Below, piece after piece: positions 43,563-52,654 of a stretch of DNA of 64,000 nucleotides. The notes under the pieces were generated by a model. It was not told the DNA's origin. It saw nothing but the letters and a program-made list of their open reading frames with translations, and did not search any database. The stretch comes from Kluyveromyces lactis. Taxonomy: Eukaryota > Ascomycota > Saccharomycetes > Saccharomycetales > Saccharomycetaceae. Every line of letters begins with the position of its first letter. Position 1 is the first letter of the stretch. A program made the translations under genes and the position numbers. The stretch lies in the NCBI RefSeq assembly GCF_000002515.2, contig NC_006039.1, positions 682,001 through 746,000 of the forward strand. The letters run 5' to 3'.

Positions 43563-45122
43563 TTAACGTCCCACATATTTCTTTTCCAATGGTCTAAAGA
43601 TGTTATAAGTGATGAAGGCGAAACCAGCACCCAATTCGAAACCAATATCACCACCGTTTTCGCCGATCAATCTACCAATCTGTCCTTGCCAGTATATTTG
43701 GTTCATACCGAAGGCAACACCGAAAGCACCAATAAATAACGCAAAAGTGCCAGCATAACCGATTGGTAATTTATCCCATCTGTCCCAGTCATCAACGTTG
43801 TAGCCCTTGAAGCCACCTCTGTAGATAAAATGTTCTGATAAAGCAATTGCACTGTAAATAGCCAAGTAGTAACCAATAGAATCCATGAAGGTGGTCATGA
43901 AGGTTTCAAACTTGTAGTAAGCAGGGATAGCAATTGCTAAAGTAACCAAGTTACCGATAATGGTCCAAGCCACACGAGGAACCTTAGCTAATGGTTCAAA
44001 TAGGGCTTGCGTACCCAAAGCAATAGAATACATGTTTGGAATGTTGTTAGAAATTGTAGAAAGAGCCAACACAACACAACAGAAAGAACCAAAACCCCAT
44101 AGGGAATCTTCAATCAAAATGGCGTAACATAGGCCTCCAACAGAGTATTTGTCGTACAATTCAGCCCATCTTTCGTTGGTGCGTGTACCAGTAACAGCAG
44201 CAGCACCCAAAATCATCGAGAAACATAGTGGGAAAGCCAAACCGAGCACAATAGCTGCAAAGACCTTTTTCTTATTGGTGGTTCTTGGCATGTAAACCGT
44301 GTAATCCGAAGCATAAGTAGTCCAACCGGTAGCAAAACCGAAAACGGAACTACCAAATGAAAGAACACCACCAGCAGTAGTTGATCCAGAACCCCAAGAA
44401 CCTGCAGTAAAAGTACCCGCTTTCGCCAATCTAGCAATAATAACCAAGAAGACAGCAAAATTTGGAACCCATGACCATTTTTCATATGCATGAATGACTC
44501 TATAACCAAAGAAAGTAACTATAATAGTACCGAATATGATGATCAAACAACCAGCCCATGGAGGACAGTCAGGACCACTTGGGTTAACGATATGTAGCAA
44601 ACTTGCAGATGCGATAGTATTAACAGCACCCCAACCGACACAAGCAATGATATTGATGAAACAAAAGATTCTGGCAGTGACGTTACCTAGTAAGAAACGC
44701 GACAATACTAGTTGTCTCAAACCCAACTCAGCACCAAACACAGAGAAGAAAGCCACTGGTAAGAGACCTAAGAACGAAAAGAAAACAATAACCAAGACGG
44801 CTTCACCAAAGTTCAAACCGAATACAGAAGTACCAATGCAACCTAAAGAAAAGGCTGCAATAACCAAATTAGCGGAAAGCCACATAGAAGCAGCGTTTAG
44901 AATATCATCATCGTCCTTCTCATCATCTGTGATTGGTTCGATACCCTTGGTTTCCGCATGTAATTTGGAAGCCAAATGATCGACCCATGACAATTTAGTT
45001 ACCTCAGTGGTTTCTACAATCACTGGCTCTTCTTCCAGAACCTCATCGAACTGAGTCTTCGAGAGCTCTTGTTTCTCAACATCGTGCAACACGTATTCTT
45101 CTTTAGACGAAGAAGACGACAT
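43563..45122 (-). CDS. FCY2: Purine-cytosine permease (FCY2 family)
   Basis: The 519-residue plasma-membrane protein belongs to the NCS1 family of purine-cytosine/proton symporters (Fcy2, Fcy21, Fcy22; about 530 residues). A soluble acidic N terminus (1-85) is followed by about twelve membrane segments. Family motifs include NMYSIALGTQALFEPLAKVPR, the block DYTVYMPRTTNKKKVF in the centre, and SEHFIYRGGFKGYNVDDW near the end. Codon use is moderately biased. S. cerevisiae has three copies on chromosome V; one is here. A 1.9-kb upstream gap holds CGG-triplet clusters. Confidence 0.95.
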   Translation of the reverse strand: MSSSSSKEEYVLHDVEKQELSKTQFDEVLEEEPVIVETTEVTKLSWVDHLASKLHAETKGIEPITDDEKDDDDILNAASMWLSANLVIAAFSLGCIGTSVFGLNFGEAVLVIVFFSFLGLLPVAFFSVFGAELGLRQLVLSRFLLGNVTARIFCFINIIACVGWGAVNTIASASLLHIVNPSGPDCPPWAGCLIIIFGTIIVTFFGYRVIHAYEKWSWVPNFAVFLVIIARLAKAGTFTAGSWGSGSTTAGGVLSFGSSVFGFATGWTTYASDYTVYMPRTTNKKKVFAAIVLGLAFPLCFSMILGAAAVTGTRTNERWAELYDKYSVGGLCYAILIEDSLWGFGSFCCVVLALSTISNNIPNMYSIALGTQALFEPLAKVPRVAWTIIGNLVTLAIAIPAYYKFETFMTTFMDSIGYYLAIYSAIALSEHFIYRGGFKGYNVDDWDRWDKLPIGYAGTFALFIGAFGVAFGMNQIYWQGQIGRLIGENGGDIGFELGAGFAFITYNIFRPLEKKYVGR

Positions 45123-45937
45123 CTTTGTAGCTGTAGTTGGTGATGAGGGCTGATAAAACGTTTCCTTTTTTTTAGCCTGACAGTGGGAAAAAAAGTAAAA
45201 GTAGACTGGAAGGATGTGTGTTTAACACAGAATAACCTATGAATATTCTATTCGATTCAACTTGGTGCCTTAGGGATTCCTTCAAAATATAAAAAGCTAG
45301 AAAGTAAGAAACTAATAGCAGTTATGAATCATGAGAACCTGATGAGTCTTCTCAAAATTTTTCATGCAACTATCTCTTTTTTATATATGAAAATGTGACA
45401 AATCTCTCGAAAAGAAAAAAGTAAGCTCACAAGGCTCTATTGTGGGAGAAAATGAAAAAAAGAAGAGAACGAGATACAGAACAAACAAATCAAGTTATGA
45501 GGAAGATAACGATTTCTACGATTATTTTGCTGTTACAAATGCAACAAATGCAATAAAGGTGACTATGTCTTACTATCCATCCCACACTCATTTTCACATA
45601 GTTGCACAGTGCGAAGATCGATATCAAGTAAAACTGACTAGATGAGCACTAGACAACAGAAGAACAAGCATTCCTGACCCCACTGATAAGAGATGTCATC
45701 TAGAAGATAATTCTAAATTAAAATGGCTAATATATTCTTTAATTCATATCTTGAATTGCAGTATTCGGCAGAAGTCCGTTACAGCAGTCAGCTGATAACA
45801 AAAATGGGGCTTTCCATCCGTTCCGGGACGAATAACACTGTTGATCTTGACTTGAGAAACCAACCGAGACGGTACAACTAAGGTATCATTCGAGGAAAAA
45901 GTTTCCTGGCTGTATCTTACTTGAACCGATGATATAG

Positions 45938-45961
45938 GAAAGAAAGAAAGAAAGAAAGAAA
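45938..45961 (+). repeat. (GAAA)6 microsatellite
   Basis: Six perfect GAAA units span 24 bp, about 815 bp upstream of FCY2. Confidence 0.9.
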
Positions 45962-46547
45962 CTGCAATTCAAATAGCCCTTTCCCTTCTCTCTTTCTTTT
46001 TATTTTTTCCTTTCTGACTTCTATCCTTTCAGCGCTACGTTGTATCTAGGGAAGATTAAACGGCAGAAATACTTTGATAAGGTCGATATTACGGAGCGAA
46101 GACCCTTTACCACCGGTCTGCGCTGATGTCCAAGGGAAGAGACATAAGAATAAGATTGTCTGCCTCTACATGAGTGGGAACGTTAATTCCTCTCTCAATT
46201 TCTGGGAGGGAGAAGAATATACATAGACGGATAAAGTTTCTCCGAAATCTTGGAAGCTCCGAACTTTATTTTGTGAACCTAAAATTTCCTTTTTTTTATT
46301 TAAGTGACAAAAAGTGTCAAATACATAATTGTAGGAGAAATGGCTTAATACTAGAAAGTTGATTGAAACAACAGCTAATTGAAGCCCAATTAGTTGTAAT
46401 TATTGGGTGTGCCAAACAGCACTCAATTAGCCAGTATCCAGACTCTTTTGACTTGGATCTTTACCAGCAGTTGTATTTCAGCTAAATTAATTGAATTACT
46501 GATGAATTTACACAGATACTCCCGTAGATATTGGAGCATTTTCTTTT

Positions 46548-46596
46548 CCGGCAAAATTAGGCCGGTAATGCCGTCCCGGCTCTACCGGAATTGCCG
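46548..46596. promoter_or_regulatory. Cluster of zinc-cluster-type CGG sites
   Basis: CGGTAATGCCG (46563-46573) and CGGAATTGCCG (46586-46596) are both CGG-N5-CCG with starts 23 bp apart. CCGTCCCGG (46571-46579) overlaps the first, and CCGG lies at 46548-46551. Zn2Cys6 activators bind paired CGG triplets. The bound factor and target are unknown; FCY2 is 1.4 kb away. Confidence 0.4.
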
Positions 46597-46995
46597 ACTG
46601 AAGGTTCCATTTTGTTTTTTCCTTTCGCTTCTGCAAGCAGTCTTTTTTCTTTTTGTGACAGCCCATAACCTTCGTTTCGACTTTTTAGGCTCTTTTTGTG
46701 GTCGTTCAGTAATAGTAAAGAAAGCGTCTTTTGCAGTGAGTCTATGAAGAAAGTCAAGATTTTGTAACCTTCAGATCAAAAAAAAAATACTGAGGAGAGG
46801 TGCAATGTCGTGTAGCGAAATTTAACGGCATATTGCTGACACACGTTATAGCCACTTTCTTTTTTTTTTTTTTTACCTTAAAACTCAAAAGATCAGATTC
46901 AATATGATTATACATATAGATAGACAATATTCTAACTGCAAACGTTATTAATTCTACAATATTAATGGGGAAATCCGATACGTTAAGCATTATTC

Positions 46996-48225
46996 TCATG
47001 CAATTAATGATGAATTGGTTGGTTGTGATACCGATTGATATAAGTGCTTTTCCTTGTCCCAGAATTTGTACAACAAATCTGCGTACCTTTGTAGCTCTTC
47101 CACACTGATTATCAATCTAAAATCACATAGGATCAAAAACTGGAGTTCTAAATGATTCAATTCTTGCAACGAGATACCGCCAACTCTCGCATATCTTGAA
47201 TTACTGTAGAAAAAGTCACTGATAAACTTGGTGCTTACCGTTATCGCTGCAATGATAAGCCTGTGAATGTTATGAGAGTCCATCACGAAAAGTTGTGGAG
47301 ATGACTGATGTGCTAGCGAAGCCGTCGTCTTATCCGGTGTAGACACGACAGATACCATGTACTCTTGTGCAATGGCATTGCATTTTTTTGCTATTCTATC
47401 AAAATGGACCAAAAGCGAGAGTAACACATCGTTCGTCGTCGGACAATACTTTTGAATTCTTTGAAAGTATTGTTTCAATGTTATTCCTGGTACTTGTTTA
47501 CCTCTAAAACTCAGTATTTCTCTCATAAGAGGTATGTTTTTCCCCTGAGATGTTTCGAAATTTGGAGTGGATCCAAGCGAGTCGTTTGATTTGATTATCT
47601 TCGTAAGAAGTCCCGTAAGCATATCTAACAATTTATAAGTAGGAAATGTCGCAATATCCATATGATGATTGTTATTATTAAGGGAATGTTGTGTTTCATC
47701 ATTGGAATGATGGTCTGGCTGGGAAGTAGATGAACTTCCTGTCTGTTCATCGTCTATCCTTAACTCTGATACAGCCTTAACAGGTATCAGTACATTTGAA
47801 TTTGATTGAGTATCATTGGGAAGAAAATTACCGGATAAATTTGAATGTCGAAGGTTAGACCCTGAGTCCAACGAACTGCTTACACCGCTAGTATTGTCAA
47901 TAAATGATGAGCTTATTCCAGCATGTTTGTTAAAGTTGGTATCCGTATGATTATTGCTCGCGATGTTATTGTTATAATTGCTATCAAAGTAGGAACTCGT
48001 AACACCATGATTCATATCTTGAGGGGTCAGTCCACCAGATCCATATTTGTCAATGCTTGAACTTGATGAGTCTATAAGTCGTGTAGATGTTGTGATTGCC
48101 TCCGAATTTACCTGAGAGCCCTGCAGCGAGGAGGAATACGGTTCCGTTTCAGTCCTGTTAACTGGTATCTCTATAGGCTCCGTTTCTGCATAACTTGATG
48201 AAGTTGTGTTACGCAGGTATGACAT
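46996..48225 (-). CDS. PCL7: Pho85 cyclin of the PCL6/PCL7 type
   Basis: The 409-residue protein matches Pcl6 and Pcl7, cyclins of the Pho80 subfamily that direct Pho85 kinase to glycogen metabolism targets such as Glc8 and glycogen synthase. The N-terminal half (1-200) is low complexity, rich in Ser, Asn and Thr. The cyclin box (about 200-395) contains the Pho80-type blocks ISLKQYF-like GITLKQYFQRIQKYCPTT, VLLSLLVHFDRIAKKC, HRLIIAAITVSTKFISDFFY and ARVGGISLQELNHLELQFL. S. cerevisiae has one copy each on chromosomes V and IX; which name applies cannot be decided. Confidence 0.9.
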   Translation of the reverse strand: MSYLRNTTSSSYAETEPIEIPVNRTETEPYSSSLQGSQVNSEAITTSTRLIDSSSSSIDKYGSGGLTPQDMNHGVTSSYFDSNYNNNIASNNHTDTNFNKHAGISSSFIDNTSGVSSSLDSGSNLRHSNLSGNFLPNDTQSNSNVLIPVKAVSELRIDDEQTGSSSTSQPDHHSNDETQHSLNNNNHHMDIATFPTYKLLDMLTGLLTKIIKSNDSLGSTPNFETSQGKNIPLMREILSFRGKQVPGITLKQYFQRIQKYCPTTNDVLLSLLVHFDRIAKKCNAIAQEYMVSVVSTPDKTTASLAHQSSPQLFVMDSHNIHRLIIAAITVSTKFISDFFYSNSRYARVGGISLQELNHLELQFLILCDFRLIISVEELQRYADLLYKFWDKEKHLYQSVSQPTNSSLIA

Positions 48226-48883
48226 ATTATTGGATGTTATTTATCCAAGGAAGGGGGGGTGGGATACATGCAATGCTACCTGATTTCAAGATCCCTATGA
48301 ATGATATAAATCAGAATGTGCCGCGTGTAAACCGTTAGTTTGACTTATTCGTTATTGAGTTCTTGAGCCCTTGCCAGATTCCACTCTGAGGTCCCTGAAA
48401 ACTATTTCTTTTGAGAAAATGGTACCTGTTCCTTATTTCAAATTGCAGATAAACCCTTGTCCTTATTCAACTAAACAAATAATCGTTTCGCAAAAAAAAA
48501 GAGGAAAAATAGAGGAAAAAAAACAATCGTATCCTGTGTAATTGTTGTGCCTCCCACTAAGTATCAATTTCCCAAGATGTCTTTTCAAAACTGTAATAAT
48601 AATGGACCACAGCACGAATAACACTTTGCTCTGTCGTCTTATGTAACTCGCCTTGTTTCTACACGTTGTTGCAGTCCCTAATATTCTTCTGTCTCTTTTA
48701 TTTTTTTTTTTATTTTTGGTAGTTTTCGGTTTCAGAAGTTCCCATACAAAACATACCAACATCACGTGCACAATATGTTGTCCTATAAGGTCAATACTAA
48801 TAATATAGTGTTTTGAGGGTCGCTACATATGCATATTTACAAGAAACGGTTAATGGTATATACAACATGTTCGTGTTGACATA
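48226..48883. promoter_or_regulatory. Intergenic, PCL6/7 promoter and PET117 3' flank
   Basis: The 658-bp gap has a G7 run at 48255-48261 just upstream of the cyclin start and a CACGTG at 48763-48768. A 102-codon open frame at 48463-48771 runs through A/T homopolymers and looks non-coding. Confidence 0.4.
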
Positions 48884-49195
48884 TCACTTCTTCTGTTCTA
48901 TGAGTTCGTTATCCTTAGTTCGAACCTCCCCGCTCAAAGGTTGCATCTGTTCGTATTTCTTTCTTAATTCGAGTTGATACTCATGTTCGTTCTTATTTAC
49001 CATTCTTTGACGTTCCTTTTCAGGGTCTACGCCATTCTGTCTGGCTAGTTTTTTCTCTGCTACTCTTTGCGCATCTTTGATTGGTCCCTGATGTAAAGTC
49101 TGTCTTTCAAGTTCTTGTACGTGATGAACACCTACGACTATCGTCGCTGTGAACAAAGTAGTTAATCCAAGAGTGATCTTACTAGCACGAGACAT
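48884..49195 (-). CDS. PET117: Cytochrome c oxidase assembly factor Pet117
   Basis: The 103-residue protein matches Pet117 (107 in S. cerevisiae), a mitochondrial inner-membrane factor that couples heme A synthesis by Cox15 to oxidase assembly. A short basic start and one hydrophobic segment (about 6-24, ITLGLTTLFTATIVVGVH) precede a matrix-type helical tail with the family block QELERQTLHQGPIKDAQRV (about 28-46) and basic/acidic heptads. It is divergent from the MMF1/HMF1 gene with a Reb1 site between them. Confidence 0.94.
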   Translation of the reverse strand: MSRASKITLGLTTLFTATIVVGVHHVQELERQTLHQGPIKDAQRVAEKKLARQNGVDPEKERQRMVNKNEHEYQLELRKKYEQMQPLSGEVRTKDNELIEQKK

Positions 49196-49628
49196 GATGT
49201 CTGATATATGATATGCGATTATTTCCTCCTTTGTTTTCTTTCTTTCCTCGTTAATTTGAAAGGCTGAGAATAGCTAGCTCCGTTTGACTACGGTCGCCGG
49301 AATCATTATTACTGCAATATTGATCTATATCTCATCATACTAAATTTCAGATTATCGAATGTCTGACCGTTTTGCCATGGTGGGAATTAAAAAGGGAAAA
49401 GTTACCCGGATATGCGGACATAAATTCATCAGTATCATTATCTGAAATTGAGTCCCACACAGTTTATTTATCCCGTTTACTACCAATCACCAGTAAAGGG
49501 TGACCATTGTGAGTAAAAGCAGCATATTTTATATTTATATTTATATTAAACTAGTTCGAGTGATTCTTGTTTCTGTATAACTTTCATCAGATAACCTCTA
49601 ATAATTGATTACATTCTACACCTAGATT
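49196..49628. promoter_or_regulatory. Divergent PET117/MMF1 promoter with Reb1 site
   Basis: TTACCCGG, a Reb1 site, lies at 49402-49409, near the centre of the 433-bp spacer. ATATTTATATTTATATTAA at about 49530-49548 may supply a TATA element for the rightward gene. Confidence 0.55.
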
Positions 49629-50051
49629 ATGTTTAGACAAGCCCTCAAGTCAACTGTAAGAAGAATGAACACATTGACTCCAGTTAAGACTCAATTGGCT
49701 CCCCCACCAGCCGCCTCTTACTCCCAGGCTATCAAGGTCAACAACTTGATCTTTGTTTCCGGTCAAATTCCATATACCGCAGAAAACAAGCCTGTAGAAG
49801 GTTCTATCGCTGATAAGGCTGAACAAGTTATCCAAAACGTTAAGAATATCTTAGTCGAAGCCAACTCTGATTTGGACAAGATTGTTAAGGTTAACATCTT
49901 CCTAGCCGACATCAATTCCTTTGCAGAATTCAATTCCGTTTACGCTAAGTACTTTAACGTGCACAAGCCTGCCAGATCTTGTGTCGCTGCCAAGGCCTTG
50001 CCATTGAACGTCGACTTGGAAATGGAAGTCATTGCTGTTGAAAAGGATTAA
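49629..50051 (+). CDS. MMF1: RidA/YjgF-family protein (MMF1/HMF1)
   Basis: The 140-residue protein matches Mmf1 and Hmf1, RidA-family enzymes that deaminate reactive enamine/imine intermediates from serine and threonine breakdown; Mmf1 supports branched-chain amino acid synthesis and mitochondrial DNA upkeep. The N terminus MFRQALKSTVRR is a likely mitochondrial presequence. A second in-frame ATG (Met13, 49665) would give a 128-residue form like cytosolic Hmf1. The RidA core includes AASYSQAIKVNNLIFVSGQIP, the block NVKNILVEANSDLDKIVKVN and the catalytic-site Arg in NVHKPARSCV. S. cerevisiae has both paralogs; one is here. Confidence 0.95.
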   Translation: MFRQALKSTVRRMNTLTPVKTQLAPPPAASYSQAIKVNNLIFVSGQIPYTAENKPVEGSIADKAEQVIQNVKNILVEANSDLDKIVKVNIFLADINSFAEFNSVYAKYFNVHKPARSCVAAKALPLNVDLEMEVIAVEKD

Positions 50052-50439
50052 TTGCAGTAATACGTTTGTTTATCTGAAGTATATTATCCTTTACTGTCAC
50101 ACATAGAAATGCTTTGACTTATATATAGACTATTCTGTATATAAATATATACTGAATTTTAACATACATGTCCCCAACGCAAGCATCCTTATCTTCATCT
50201 TCTGCACCGCACTTAAGAAATAGCTTTCACTTTTTCTTTCATGAGGTTCGTACCATTTGTCTCCTCCAGTCAAAGGCAAAAAAAATGAATATTGTTATAT
50301 CGAGGACTGTTCGGTGATGTAAGGGTTCTTGAAAAATTATCTGTTGACAACTCTCCTTAAATTTGAGCAGAAATATCTGATTCTTAATTAGGAAAATTCA
50401 GTTTTGATGGAGTACAGGAGAGGGGTTGACTAGAGGGAA

Positions 50440-50725
50440 AATACTTCCAGCAGAATCAGGTCCACAGGCTGAACCTTTTACTCTCGCAGCACCAAGTACG
50501 TGGCGGGATCCATGTCCAATCCTCTGTGGGTTGGACAGGATCCGCCCCCTTAGCATACCCTCTCCCGTCCACGATTCCTAGTTTCCAGCCTAACCACTAC
50601 GCAGCTTAGGCCCAGCTCTATCGTGGCCCTATTGGCTTGCACTCTCTGTATTGCATCGCAACGCTTGCAGGTAGCACTGCGTGCTTGTGTGGGTGAAGTT
50701 CTTCTCCCAACCAGTGGGAAATAGT
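50440..50725. other. GC-rich island upstream of RPL34
   Basis: About 285 bp are richer in G and C than the flanks and end about 150 bp before the start codon. They contain a strong hairpin and a Rap1-like site. An 84-codon open frame on the minus strand (50550-50804) has no family features. The block resembles in composition the one at 120-430 beside the other predicted ribosomal protein promoter. Confidence 0.35.
50506..50543. repeat. Inverted repeat, 13-bp arms with one bulge
   Basis: GGATCC-A-TGTCCAA (50506-50519) pairs with TTGGACAGGATCC (50531-50543), leaving one bulged A and an 11-nt loop. It lies about 340 bp upstream of RPL34. Confidence 0.65.
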
Positions 50726-50877
50726 GTTGAAGTTTTCGAAAATTCAATACAAACATTGAATAGTTTGAATTACAGCTTAGTGTTAAAATTAGTATTAGAG
50801 GCAAAGTATCTAGTTTGCATACGTCTTAAACTACATTCATAAGATCTTCAAGCGAAGGAAACGTGAAACAACTAACG

Positions 50878-51822
50878 ATGGCCCAACGTGTTACTTTCAG
50901 AAGAAGAAACCCATGTATGTTTTTAAACAAAATGAGAATCGAATAGCAAGTACCAGCATGAATATAATCACTTTTGATTAGGAAACAAAATTGGAACAGA
51001 AAGAATGCAATAATATCGGCGAACGATGCGAATAGACAACACAATATCATGAGGGACGTTTCACCGTGTTATTACGGACAAGAAACTGGATGAAATGTGC
51101 GGATCTGACATGAATGGATAAATGATATTAAATTGATCACGATGTGAAGAATAAAGTGTGATTAGACGATGACAGCTGACAAAGTCTTATGTGCATGAAA
51201 TGAGATGAAAACGATATAACAGCAGTGTGATAGTTTATCCGATAGTATTGAAGACTATAACAAATGTTCTAATATGTTGAAGTGCATGATGACGCATCTC
51301 ATCTGCCGATGAGATTGGCCATACTTTCTCCAATTAAGATGTGTTACCTATTTTAGCAGAAACGTTGCACTTGGAATATTCATTTAATCATATGTGATTG
51401 GTTCAGCAATAGCTATTCGTATGAATAATTACATCAAAATTGCAATAAAATACTAACAGAATTTCCCGTTTTTCATTACAGACAACACCAAGTCTAACAA
51501 GATCAAGGTTGTTAAGACCCCAGGTGGTGCTTTGCGTAGTCAACACGTCAAGAAGTTGGCTACCAGACCAAAGTGTGGTGACACCGGTGTTCCATTGCAA
51601 GGTGTCTCTACCTTGAGACCAAGACAATACGCTACTGTCTCCAGAACCAAGAAGACCGTTTCCAGAGCCTACGGTGGTTCCAAGTCTGCTAACGCCGTCA
51701 AGGAAAGAATCGTTAGAGCTTTCTTGATCGAAGAACAAAAGATCGTCAAGAGAGTTATCAAGGAACAAACCGAAGCTGCCAAGAAGGCTGAAAAGAAGGA
51801 TGCTAAGAAGTCTAAGAAATAA
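50878..51822 (+). CDS. RPL34: 60S ribosomal protein eL34 (one intron)
   Basis: The gene joins 50878-50914 and 51482-51822 to give a 125-residue protein, slightly longer than S. cerevisiae Rpl34 (121). Exon 1 encodes MAQRVTFRRRNP and one base of the next codon. Exon 2 completes Tyr13 and continues NTKSNKIKVVKTPGG. Residues VKKLATRPKCGDTGVPLQG and LRPRQYATVSRTKKTVSRAYGG are typical of eL34. The C terminus is a Lys/Ala-rich tail. The 567-nt intron has GTATGT at 50915, branch point TACTAAC at 51451-51457 and acceptor ACAG ending 51481. Codon use is strongly biased. S. cerevisiae has two ohnologs; one is here. Confidence 0.97.
50915..51481 (+). other. Intron of RPL34
   Basis: The 567-nt intron has 5' site GTATGT, branch point TACTAAC (51451-51457) and a 3' site 24 nt later. 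It contains a perfect 8-bp hairpin, ATCTCATC (51296-51303) and GATGAGAT (51308-51315), with a 4-nt loop. ATGATGA at 51287-51293 resembles a box C, but no matching box D and stem were found, so no snoRNA is called. Confidence 0.9.
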
Positions 51823-52654
51823 GTTATCTAATTCAAAAATAAAGGTCACTCTATAAAATGTTATCGAATGGATTTTCTTTCACATATATGAATAAAGAAC
51901 ATGGAATACCGAACCACGAATTATCTCATCAAAATTTTGTTAACACCCCCAACTATGCTTGTCAATGAGGTAGGAAAATCTTGATAACCGTTTCCAGGAA
52001 CTGGTTTTCGTTGAGCCCAATTATAAATCAAAAATTGAACACATAAGTTGAAGATCGTTTGTTACCAGTTTTGCAGATCTCGAGTGTTTCCGGCTGTTTT
52101 TCTGTCGTATTCATATGCACGATCGCATCTTTCGCTAACATGTTTTTATTATTAATTCTCATATTTTGTACCTCATTTTTACTTATACTTATTTTTAAAC
52201 TATCATGGTCATGTAATCTTTTATTATTATCGTTACACTAATCTTCCACTTTATTTTCATAGTAAGAGATGTTCAAGAACTATTGCGTATTTACATTAAT
52301 TCATAGTTTGAAAGCACTAAATGATTGGGCCAAATAAACCCTATACTTACTCTTTCCCGATCTGATTTCGTATACTAATGTATTACCGGCACTTTGTGCT
52401 TGTATTTTGACATCTATATTTTTGTGCATTTTACTCTTATATCTGTCGTTCTCATTAATTTTTGGTCCTGTGATTGCAAAAAGCTCCATAATTCTATCAT
52501 TTAAAAAAGGGCTTTGCAGACAAATCGAATCTGCATAATAATATTAAACATATATTGTAAACACAGTGGCTAAATCCAACAATAGACTGTATGGAAACAT
52601 CATCTCCATTGTTAGGCTATCTGTAAATATAACTCGTTAGTCGTTCTCACCCAA
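51823..52654. other. Intergenic, RPL34 3' flank and NEO1 promoter
   Basis: The 832-bp stretch is AT-rich. A 62-codon ATG-initiated open frame on the minus strand (52301-52489) has a charged, protein-like composition but no recognised family. Otherwise nothing is seen. Confidence 0.35.

Larger units (their letters stand above)
45123..46995. promoter_or_regulatory. 1.87-kb intergenic region upstream of FCY2
   Basis: No convincing gene; frames at 45442-45645, 46174-46362 and 46403-46747 show no recognisable content. A (GAAA)6 run lies at 45938-45961. A dense set of CGG triplets at 46548-46596 includes two CGG-N5-CCG sites. A T12 run lies near 46861-46874. Confidence 0.4.
50052..50877 (+). promoter_or_regulatory. 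RPL34 upstream region
   Basis: The 826-bp gap contains a GC-rich island (about 50440-50725) with a bulged hairpin (50506-50543), and an imperfect Rap1 site on the minus strand at 50685-50696 (TCACCCACACAA). From 50725 to the ATG the DNA is AT-rich, as for a leader. Confidence 0.5.

Noticed and set aside
46403-46747. 114-codon frame upstream of FCY2
   Set aside because: GTG start, no domain, overlaps the CGG-site cluster.
48763-48768. ATCACGTG as a centromere CDEI
   Set aside because: The following DNA is not AT-rich enough and no CDEIII-like sequence is seen.
48463-48771. 102-codon frame between PCL6/7 and PET117
   Set aside because: Built largely on poly-A/T tracts; no similarity recognised.
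51287-51400. C/D snoRNA in the RPL34 intron
   Set aside because: A box C-like ATGATGA is present but no CTGA box D with a closing stem follows at a suitable distance.
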